Shown: positions 36,476 through 42,673 of the stretch, in pieces
Layout: each line of letters starts with the position of its first letter
Numbering within the stretch: position 1 is the first letter of the stretch
Source of the DNA: Thermodesulfobacteriota bacterium
Lineage (GTDB): Bacteria; Desulfobacterota; BSN033; UBA1163
Direction of reading: 5' to 3'
NCBI GenBank assembly: GCA_030024065.1
Contig: JASEIE010000004.1
Coordinates: 1-42,673, forward strand
Length of the DNA stretch: 42,673 nt
The notes under the pieces: model-generated
Databases searched by the model: none
What the model was told of the DNA's origin: nothing
Seen by the model: only the letters and a program-made list of their open reading frames with translations
Position numbers and translations under genes: made by a program

Positions 36476-36496
36476 CGTCGGCATTAAATGCCGACG
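36476..36496. repeat. CGTCGGCAT palindrome upstream of pcm
   Basis: CGTCGGCAT (36476-36484) and ATGCCGACG (36488-36496) form a 9-bp perfect stem with a TAA loop. A second stem follows: CCTGCCT (36515-36521) with AGGCAGG (36527-36533). Confidence 0.7.
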
Positions 36497-36566
36497 CTAC
36501 ATGACTCCCTCACTCCTGCCTACCGCAGGCAGGCAAATGTTAAATCAAATCCGAAGTTCAAAGGAT

Positions 36567-36618
36567 GTAACTCAAGGCTTTAGCCTTGATTACAATCAAC
36601 CCTGAAGGGTTGAGTTAC
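36567..36618. repeat. Cruciform-like nested repeat between mutS and pcm
   Basis: Outer arms GTAACTCAA (36567-36575) and TTGAGTTAC (36610-36618) enclose two hairpins, CAAGGCT/AGCCTTG (36573-36588) and CAACCCT/AGGGTTG (36597-36612), which share bases with the outer arms. The 52 bp can fold as a three-way junction or as two separate hairpins. Confidence 0.75.
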
Positions 36619-36678
36619 GTAATTATGAACTTTGTCATTCATTTGACATTTGGATTTTGAAATTTGGATTTGGAATCC

Positions 36679-39279
36679 CTATTCATCCTTTTCCGCCTTC
36701 TTCTTCAACTCGTTTAGAATATGAAGGGCTTCGAGAGGGGTCAACTGATCGGGATTGATCTCCTTCAATTCGGAACGAATGGGATCGGGTTTCCCGAAGA
36801 GGGAAAGTTGCGGTGGGGGCTGACGCTTCGAGACCCCTGCCTTTGTCTTCGCAATCTTCGGCATCCCTGTCGCATCCAGTTCTCCCCTTTCAAGATTGGA
36901 AAGGATCTCCCTTGCCCTGTCGATCACCTTTACGGGAAGGCCTGCGAGCCTGGCCACCTGAATGCCATAGCTCCGATTGGTTCCCCCCTCCACAATCTTC
37001 CGCAGAAAGATGATCTCCCCTCCCCACTCCTTCACCACCACATTATAATTCTTTACCCTCTCTTTTGTCAGGGCCAATTCCGTCAATTCGTGATAGTGGG
37101 TTGCGAAAAGTGTCCTTGGCCTGAGCAGGGGATGGTCATGGAGATGTTCTGCCACGGACCACGCAATACTCAATCCGTCAAAGGTGCTTGTTCCCCTCCC
37201 GATCTCATCCAGAATGACGAGGCTCTTCGAGGTGGCCTGGTTTAGAATGCGAGCCGTCTCCATCATCTCCACCATAAAGGTGCTCTGTCCCCGCATAATG
37301 TTGTCCAGAGCGCCGATTCGGGTAAAGATCCGATCCACTACCCCGATTCGGGCTTCACTTGCGGGCACGAAGCTCCCCATCTGGGCCATCAGGATGATAA
37401 GCGCCACCTGTCTCAAGTAGGTCGATTTGCCAGCCATATTGGGCCCGGTAATAATGAGGATCTGATGTTCGTGAAGATTGAGAAAAGTATCATTGGGAAC
37501 AAATCTTTCAGAAAGGGACATTCGCTCCAGGACAGGGTGCCTGCCGTCCTGAATCGCAATCTCTTCACCCTCGTCCATCAATGGCCGGCTGTAATCGTAA
37601 CGGTCAGCGACTTCTGCCATGGAACAGAGGATATCAATCACAGCGACGGCGGATGCTGTCTTCTGGAGTCTTGGCGTCTCCTCAGAGACTTTGTTTCGTA
37701 TCTCCTCAAACAGCCTGTATTCCAATTGACAGATCGCTTCCTCTGCGCCTAATACCTTGACTTCGAACTCCTTGAGCTCCGGTGTGATGAACCGTTCGGC
37801 ATTCACCAGGGTTTGTTTTCGAATATAATGGTCCGGAACGAGGTGGAGATTGATCTTGGTCACTTCAATGTAATATCCGAAGACCTGGTTGTAGCGAACC
37901 TTTAAGGAAGAGATTCCTGATTTCTTCCTCTCCTCTGCCTCCAGTTGAAGGATCCATTTCTTCCCTTCCCGGCCGATCTCCCTTAAGTCATCCAGTTCTC
38001 TGTTATAGTTGGGTTTGATCATGCCTCCCTCTTTAACCGTCAGGGGAGGATTTTCAATGAGGGAGGATTCGAGAAATTGAAAAAGAGCGTCGAACCCTTC
38101 TATCTCCCGGGTTAAATCTTTGATGATGGATGATGCAAAGGCCTGGAGAAGGATTTTTAGATCGGGCAGGTGTTTGAGGGAATTTTTTAATCCGATGATA
38201 TCCCTCGCATTGCCATGTCCGAGGAAGATCCGGGAGGCGAGTCTCTCAATATCCTGAACCCCTTTTAAAGACTCCCTCACTCGCTTCCTCTCGATTTTCT
38301 TCTCCTTCAGTTCGGAGACGCCTTCCAGACGGCGTTCGATCTCCACGATATCCATCAAGGGGTAATTCAACCACTGTTTCAGTTTTCTACTTCCCATGGC
38401 GGTCATCGTCTCATCCAGGACCCAGAAAAGCGACCCCTTCTTTTCCCTGTCAAAGAGGGTCTGGGTCAGTTCCAGATTTCTCTTGGTCTCTTCATCGATG
38501 ACCATGAAATCCTGAACCCGGTAGAATGTAATAGGCCTGAGATGGGTGAGGGGCCTCTTCTGATTCGCCTCGGCATAGCGAAGGACCATTTCCGTAGCCA
38601 TGGCTGCTAAAGGAAATTCATGGGGAATTGAATTCCCCCGGGTTTCATTGGGAGATTGGAAGGAATCGAATTTCGCATCCTCTAAAAAAGTGATCAGATC
38701 ATTTTCAAAACTCTTTTTAAATCCTTCAAAACAGGGATGTTCCTGAAACCGGTGGAGGGACAGAATCTCCTTCGGCTCATTGCGGAGGGCCTCATTGAGG
38801 AAAGGTTCAAACCCCGATATCTGACAGGTCTTCAATTCGCCAGTGGAGATGTCCAAAAAAGCGAGACCGAAAACCTCCCCTTCCGCACAGAACCCCATCA
38901 GATAATTATTTTCTCCGGTGCCCAAATGGATGGAATCCGTTGCCAGGCCAGGCGTGTAGACCCTGACGACCTCTCTCTTCACAATTCCCTTTGCCAGCCT
39001 GGGATCCTCCACTTGATCGCAGAGCGCCACTTTATATCCCTTCTGCAATAACCTGGAGATGTAAGTTTCAGCCGTGTAGTAAGGGACCCCGCAGAGGGGA
39101 ATGCTGTCCTTCCGGCCTTTATCCCTTGATGTCAGAGCAATGTCCAGCTCCTTCGAGGCCACCTTGGCATCCTCGAAAAACATCTCATAAAAGTCGCCCA
39201 TCCGGAAGAAGAGAATAGAATCGGGATATTGACTCTTGATCTGGAGATACTGCTTGATCATCGGGGTTAAAGGTTTCAT
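36679..39279 (-). CDS. mutS: DNA mismatch repair protein MutS
   Basis: 866 residues. The mismatch-reading motif lies in MGDFYEMFFEDA near residue 27-38. Connector, core and clamp domains follow, then the ATPase with Walker A GPNMAGKSTYLRQ near 617, Walker B VILDEIGRGTSTFDG and the helix-turn-helix dimer region before the C-terminal tail. It recognises base mismatches and recruits MutL, which is not in this window. No strong ribosome-binding site is visible. Confidence 0.96.
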   Translation of the reverse strand: MKPLTPMIKQYLQIKSQYPDSILFFRMGDFYEMFFEDAKVASKELDIALTSRDKGRKDSIPLCGVPYYTAETYISRLLQKGYKVALCDQVEDPRLAKGIVKREVVRVYTPGLATDSIHLGTGENNYLMGFCAEGEVFGLAFLDISTGELKTCQISGFEPFLNEALRNEPKEILSLHRFQEHPCFEGFKKSFENDLITFLEDAKFDSFQSPNETRGNSIPHEFPLAAMATEMVLRYAEANQKRPLTHLRPITFYRVQDFMVIDEETKRNLELTQTLFDREKKGSLFWVLDETMTAMGSRKLKQWLNYPLMDIVEIERRLEGVSELKEKKIERKRVRESLKGVQDIERLASRIFLGHGNARDIIGLKNSLKHLPDLKILLQAFASSIIKDLTREIEGFDALFQFLESSLIENPPLTVKEGGMIKPNYNRELDDLREIGREGKKWILQLEAEERKKSGISSLKVRYNQVFGYYIEVTKINLHLVPDHYIRKQTLVNAERFITPELKEFEVKVLGAEEAICQLEYRLFEEIRNKVSEETPRLQKTASAVAVIDILCSMAEVADRYDYSRPLMDEGEEIAIQDGRHPVLERMSLSERFVPNDTFLNLHEHQILIITGPNMAGKSTYLRQVALIILMAQMGSFVPASEARIGVVDRIFTRIGALDNIMRGQSTFMVEMMETARILNQATSKSLVILDEIGRGTSTFDGLSIAWSVAEHLHDHPLLRPRTLFATHYHELTELALTKERVKNYNVVVKEWGGEIIFLRKIVEGGTNRSYGIQVARLAGLPVKVIDRAREILSNLERGELDATGMPKIAKTKAGVSKRQPPPQLSLFGKPDPIRSELKEINPDQLTPLEALHILNELKKKAEKDE

Positions 39280-39664
39280 AACTAAAATAAAGAGGTTAGG
39301 GTTAGGAAGCCCGTTTAGTTGAGGGTGAAAGGGTTAAGGGTGTAAATTTGAAGACAAACAACTTAACCTATTGACCAAACCGGCATCTTCACCTTTACCC
39401 TTTGACTCAAGGCATTTTTTAATTAATCTAACAGAATCTCGCTGGGTTGTAAAATGGAAAGGGTTTAGTAAAGTTCGGAGTTCGGAGTTGGGAGTTCGGA
39501 GTTACAGAATTAAATTAAACTTTTAGGTTTAGGTTGGATGGAAATCAAGGATGGAAATAAGAGCGCCTCGCAGAGTCACTCAAGAATTGATAATTATCAC
39601 TCCGAACTACCTGCCTGCGCGTAGCCGCTTCGGCAAAGGCAGGCGAACTCATTACTCCGAACCT
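39280..39664. repeat. Repeat-rich intergenic block between argC and mutS
   Basis: This 385-bp gap contains GGTTAGGGTTAGG and AAGGGTTAAGGGTG words (39294-39342), the TTCGGAGTT tandem at 39472-39503, an inverted ACTCCGAAC at about 39599 and 39654, and a CCTGCCTGCGCG ... AAAGGCAGGC stem at 39610-39644. No credible gene is seen. Confidence 0.7.
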
Positions 39665-40705
39665 TTAAGGGAAGAGGGGCACCACATCGAGGCCGATCTT
39701 TTCAGGGAAGCCCAGCATGATATTCATATTCTGGATGGCTTGGCCGGAGGCTCCTTTGACCAGATTGTCAATGGCTGTAACGATAACAGCCCGACCATCC
39801 GATTCGTTCACAATGACCCCGATATCGCAATAATTCGAACCTCTCACATCTTTTGTATTGGGAAGCTTTCCTTTCGGATAGATTCGGACAAAGGGTTCCT
39901 CTCGGTATTGTTCCTCAAAAAGATGGAAAGCATCTTCGGTCTTTATCTTTTGCGTAAAGTTCACATAGAGGGTTGTTAAAATCCCTCGGTCCATCGGGAT
40001 GAGATGGGGAACAAAGGTCACCGTGACCTTTTTCTGAGCAAGCAGGCTCAACTCCTGTTCAATCTCCGGGGTATGCCGGTGTTCAAATATCTTGTAGGCT
40101 TTGACCCCCTCGTTCACCTCACAGAAGAGGGATTCCAGAACCACATCCCTTCCCGCACCGCTCACAGCCGATTTGGAATCGATGACGATACTTTCCAATG
40201 AGATCATTCCCTTGTTGATCAGAGGGATGACACCGATCAATGCTCCCGTAGGATAGCACCCCGGGTTACCAACAATCTTTGCCTTCCGAATCTTCTCCCG
40301 GTGAAGCTCCGGCAGACCAAAAACCGATTCAGGAAGCAGTTCCGGGCAGGTATGCTTCTGATACCAGCGTTCATAAAGAATGGGATCTTGAAAACGAAAA
40401 TCGGCGCTGAGGTCAACGATTCTCTTTCCTTTTTTATAGAAAAGCGGAACCGTCTCCATGGCGGTCTTATGAGGAACAGCGGTGAAGATAAAATCTGCCT
40501 TCTTTGAAATCTGATCGATGGAGAGTTCCTCACATTTTATTGGGAGGTGTTTCAGGAGGCTTGGAAAAACCCGTCCGATCTCGACTCCCGCATATTTCTG
40601 GGAGGTCAGCGCACTCACCTCCACCTCGGGGTGATGGAGAAGCAGGCGGAGAAGCTCCACACCTGTATAACCCGTTGCTCCAATAATCCCTATTTTTGTC
40701 TTCAT
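39665..40705 (-). CDS. argC: N-acetyl-gamma-glutamyl-phosphate reductase
   Basis: 346 residues. The Rossmann start MKTKIGIIGATGYTGVELLRLL binds NADPH, the catalytic cysteine lies in GNPGCYPTGAL (near residue 148) and the His motif is PHLIPMDRGIL. It catalyses the third step of arginine biosynthesis. GGAG lies about 10 nt upstream of the ATG. No other arg gene is adjacent. Confidence 0.95.
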   Translation of the reverse strand: MKTKIGIIGATGYTGVELLRLLLHHPEVEVSALTSQKYAGVEIGRVFPSLLKHLPIKCEELSIDQISKKADFIFTAVPHKTAMETVPLFYKKGKRIVDLSADFRFQDPILYERWYQKHTCPELLPESVFGLPELHREKIRKAKIVGNPGCYPTGALIGVIPLINKGMISLESIVIDSKSAVSGAGRDVVLESLFCEVNEGVKAYKIFEHRHTPEIEQELSLLAQKKVTVTFVPHLIPMDRGILTTLYVNFTQKIKTEDAFHLFEEQYREEPFVRIYPKGKLPNTKDVRGSNYCDIGVIVNESDGRAVIVTAIDNLVKGASGQAIQNMNIMLGFPEKIGLDVVPLFP

Positions 40706-40780
40706 GTTCAGCTTTTCTCCAAAAAAAGAATGTCGTTGTGGGCAGCAATCAAAAACTACATTTCACTCTTCATCTGCATT

Positions 40781-41020
40781 TCATAATGAGTATACAGCCA
40801 TTGGAATTTCTCTTTCTGCTTTTCTCCTCACGCAAACACTTGATTCTATAGTTTTAAGAACATTAGCTGCATAATATCTGGTGCCGCATTTTTTGCATAC
40901 TCCGACTGGAACATTTCTAATTAAAATATATCGTTTTCCTCTCTTTCGAGGCAAGTCCACTTTTCTTTCAATAATCGAACCATTGCAATATTCGCACTGT
41001 TCGCCTTCCCAGAGTTTCAA
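40781..41020 (-). CDS. YgiT-type zinc-finger protein (MqsA-like antitoxin domain)
   Basis: 79 residues from a TTG at 41020, supported by AAAGGAGGG 6-7 nt upstream; the ATG at 41038 precedes that ribosome-binding site and is not the start. Two CxxC pairs (C9, C12, C42, C45) form the YgiT/MqsA-type zinc ribbon, with the family core YILIRNVPVGVCKKCGTRYY. The short C-terminal part (VLKTIESSVCVRRKAEREIPMAVYSL) is a helix likely to pair with a toxin. Such genes usually follow a DUF4258-type toxin; here only the end of that toxin remains upstream. Confidence 0.85.
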   Translation of the reverse strand: MKLWEGEQCEYCNGSIIERKVDLPRKRGKRYILIRNVPVGVCKKCGTRYYAANVLKTIESSVCVRRKAEREIPMAVYSL

Positions 41021-41034
41021 ATTAATCCCTCCTT

Positions 41035-41130
41035 TCATCTTTTCTTTGGTTTATCCTCGTAAACCGTTATGACACAGACCTTTCCACCTCCTGTTATTCG
41101 GCACACTATACCGATGGGCCTCTCATCTAA
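41035..41130 (-). pseudogene. C-terminal fragment of a DUF4258-type toxin
   Basis: The 31 codons before the TGA at 41037-41035 read LDERPIGIVCRITGGGKVCV then ITVYEDKPKKR, matching the C-terminal strand pattern of DUF4258 proteins (ending ITVYE-x-D-P). No start codon belongs to it; an in-frame TGA precedes it. It lies directly upstream of the YgiT-type antitoxin, the standard partner order, so the toxin has been deleted from its 5-prime side. Confidence 0.6.
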
Positions 41131-41228
41131 TCAGAGCTTACAATGACTGCAGGACGCTTTTTAGTGGTGCTTTGATCGCTAAAAGGGAAAGGAACAAGGA
41201 TAACATCTCCTTTATTATACCGTGTCAT
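41127..41228 (-). pseudogene. N-terminal fragment of a MazF/PemK-type toxin
   Basis: ATG at 41228 with AAAAGGAGGG upstream opens a 33-codon frame: MTRYNKGDVILVPFPFSDQS then TTKKRPAVIVSSD and TAG. This is the characteristic first third of the MazF/PemK endoribonuclease fold (GDVILVPFPFSD, KRPAVIVSSD). The frame ends exactly where the DUF4258 fragment starts, the two overlapping at 41127-41130. It cannot be an active toxin. Confidence 0.7.
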
Positions 41229-41663
41229 AAACGGCTTCCCTCCTTTTAAACCCAATTATATTACCTGCTCCTTCCCTTCTCAAGTCTCATTTTTTAAAGT
41301 TAAAGAAAAAGTCCATTGGGGGCTGATATCGTTTCTGGTTCTTGAGAACGGGGAAGCCTCGTTGCCTTAAATCTCATACTATTTTTTTACCTTCCTGTCA
41401 CAGACACTCCTTTAAACTGAATTTTGAAGGCTCGACCCTCGATCTCTTCCTTAAAATGTTTTTGTACGCAATTATTGTAGGTTTCTGTGTCATTCGTTCA
41501 CCCCTATCACTTGCCCACAATTGCAGATAACGTTTCGAGTGCTTGAGAAGGGCGAAACCTTGGGGGGTTAACATCAAGCACTCTATTATCGGCCTTAGCG
41601 GGCATTATCCTTATTTCTCAAAGATGTGACCTTCTATCTCTCTATCCTCTTTTTTCACCTTTA
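41229..41663. other. Non-coding stretch with two related 40-bp segments
   Basis: No gene is seen in this 435-bp region. Segments starting at about 41319 and 41522 align over 40 nt at roughly three of four positions, sharing CGTTTC and CTTGAGAA. The second lies in a larger imperfect palindrome (GAGTGCTTGA at 41535-41544 with TCAAGCACTC at about 41572-41581). A third GCAGATAAC occurs at about 42365. Confidence 0.4.
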
Positions 41664-42242
41664 TTACCCATTTCCTTTTACCCCAAAGTTTTTATTTTGG
41701 GGTTTACCAAATTTGCAATCATATTTTAATGTCCTCTTTATCTTCCAAATCTCCTTTCTGTATACCGTACAATAATCTACGGGGAGGAGGCACTTAAGGA
41801 ATCCATCTCGCCTTTTCCTTTCCTCAATGTTCATACATTGATAACGATAGCAATCTGGGAGCATATTCTCTACATCGTTAGGATTGCCATTAAAACCAAC
41901 ATCCTCTTCTAAAAACAGCCTCGCATCTTTATATTCTTTGTGTCTTTTATCAAATACTAATGCAAAGAATCCATTGGCTCTTTTAGATAAAATCTTTATC
42001 TTTGTTTCTATCTCATCCCCTTTAGTAACACCACAATGAAATAGGTAATTATCAATAACAAATTCCCCGTCACTATTAGTTTGGTATTCTTTTTTATCTG
42101 CCTTTGGACCAAGATAATCACAATAAGGACAATATGCCTGTTTGATAATTTCTCTTGGATAGGCAAAGTCAGTGATATGGATTGGTACAAAGAACTTCCT
42201 ACATTTACAAATCATACTGTAACAGTCACACATAATCCTCAC
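41664..42242 (-). CDS. Cysteine-rich hypothetical protein, possibly 5-prime truncated
   Basis: 192 residues from a GTG at 42242, or 189 from an ATG at 42233. The N-terminus carries C-x-C-x5-C-x-C and then C-x2-C (YCPYCDY), typical of zinc binding. The remainder is basic and AT-rich with no family I recognise; a C-terminal C/H scatter (DCYRYQC) may bind a further metal. The same frame stays open upstream to 42317 and encodes more cysteines (VICCIDCYDRNNCRYC) but offers no ATG, GTG or TTG, suggesting that the true start has been lost or shifted. AT-rich composition and context suggest acquired DNA. Confidence 0.55.
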   Translation of the reverse strand: MRIMCDCYSMICKCRKFFVPIHITDFAYPREIIKQAYCPYCDYLGPKADKKEYQTNSDGEFVIDNYLFHCGVTKGDEIETKIKILSKRANGFFALVFDKRHKEYKDARLFLEEDVGFNGNPNDVENMLPDCYRYQCMNIEERKRRDGFLKCLLPVDYCTVYRKEIWKIKRTLKYDCKFGKPQNKNFGVKGNG

Positions 42243-42440
42243 TTCCGTTGTACAATATCTGCAATTATTTCTATCGTAACAATCGATACAACATATAACC
42301 TTTGAATTTTTATAGTGTTATAGCACTCGCTTTATTTTATATTTACCATTGCCGCCCGCAATGAGCAGATAACTCGTTCCTAGTTGCACCGAGGTGCGGA
42401 TATTTCACGTCTGGCCGAAGAACAAAACGGCCCTCCACAT

Positions 42441-42587
42441 TCAAATTTTGTCAATGTCACCTCCTTCCAAAGTGAGATTGTCCAATGGACTCCGTATTTT
42501 CACTAGTGCCTTGCGGAGAAGATCAGCAATAGGAACCTTCTTATCAAGGGCTTCTCGTTGAAGTTCAACAACCACTGAATCAGTCAT
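42441..42587 (-). CDS. 48-residue protein resembling the N-terminus of AbiTii
   Basis: ATG at 42587 with AAAGGAG at good spacing. The product VVVELQREALDKKVPIADLL then RKALVKIR resembles the conserved opening of AbiTii-domain proteins of abortive-infection type, but the chain diverges after about 34 residues and ends at TGA 42443-42441. It is therefore probably a truncated remnant. A 21-codon frame (42589-42654) ends 1 nt before its start and could be a leader peptide; evidence for that is weak. Confidence 0.5.
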   Translation of the reverse strand: MTDSVVVELQREALDKKVPIADLLRKALVKIRSPLDNLTLEGGDIDKI

Positions 42588-42673
42588 CTTATCTCCTTTC
42601 TCTTAGGATGTTGAGGATGATCACGACCTTGACTGAATTGGTATGTTCTGTCATCTGTTCGTTTCCCCCCGCC

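Overview
The window looks like a chromosomal segment of a free-living anaerobic-type Deltaproteobacterium (Desulfobacterota or a close relative). The main support is the minus-strand run tRNA-Val, thrS, infC, rpmI, rplT, pheS, pheT, ihfA, merR-type regulator, a gene order common in that group. An enhancer-binding (sigma54) regulator and many dispersed intergenic palindromes fit the same picture. No rRNA, CRISPR array or intact insertion sequence was seen.

Region 1 (about 0.06-18.9 kb) is a catabolic island. A PrpR-type sigma54 activator on the minus strand faces a clear -24/-12 promoter at 1952-1966. That promoter fires into a plus-strand run of genes: enolase-superfamily (mandelate racemase type) enzyme, glycerate 2-kinase, divergent enolase paralogue, MttB-family methyltransferase, a 40-residue membrane protein not previously called, MmgE/PrpD protein, dipeptide-type substrate-binding protein, two permeases, DppD ATPase, ornithine cyclodeaminase-like protein, second MttB-family methyltransferase, PLP fold-III decarboxylase, DppF ATPase. 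Spacings are short and several junctions overlap (ATGA or TGATG). I infer a system that imports a small amino-acid-like, probably N-methylated compound, demethylates it and processes the remaining skeleton. The substrate is unknown and no corrinoid protein or reactivase is in the window.

Region 2 (19.2-32.1 kb) is conserved housekeeping on the minus strand. A near-consensus sigma70 promoter at 27276-27304 drives tRNA-Val and probably the thrS-to-merR operon. Upstream of it lie clpB, ksgA and tsaD. infC appears to use a rare AUC start codon.

Region 3 (32.2-35.1 kb) is an accessory, AT-richer stretch: a HepT/MntA toxin-antitoxin pair, the remnant end of a REP-type transposable element, a membrane-anchored TPR gene broken by one base in an A6 run, and a protein with a HEPN-like motif.

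Region 4 (35.1-40.7 kb) returns to housekeeping: LysM/M23 lipoprotein, pcm, mutS, argC.

Region 5 (40.7-42.7 kb) is a graveyard of defence and toxin-antitoxin pieces: a YgiT-type zinc-finger antitoxin, a fused scar of a DUF4258-type and a MazF/PemK-type toxin, a Cys-rich orphan, and a short piece resembling the N-terminus of AbiTii.

Intergenic spaces across the window carry several families of short word-like repeats (TTCGGAGTT, CCTGCC/GGCAGG palindromes, GACTATT, AAGGGGGATT) and nested hairpins.
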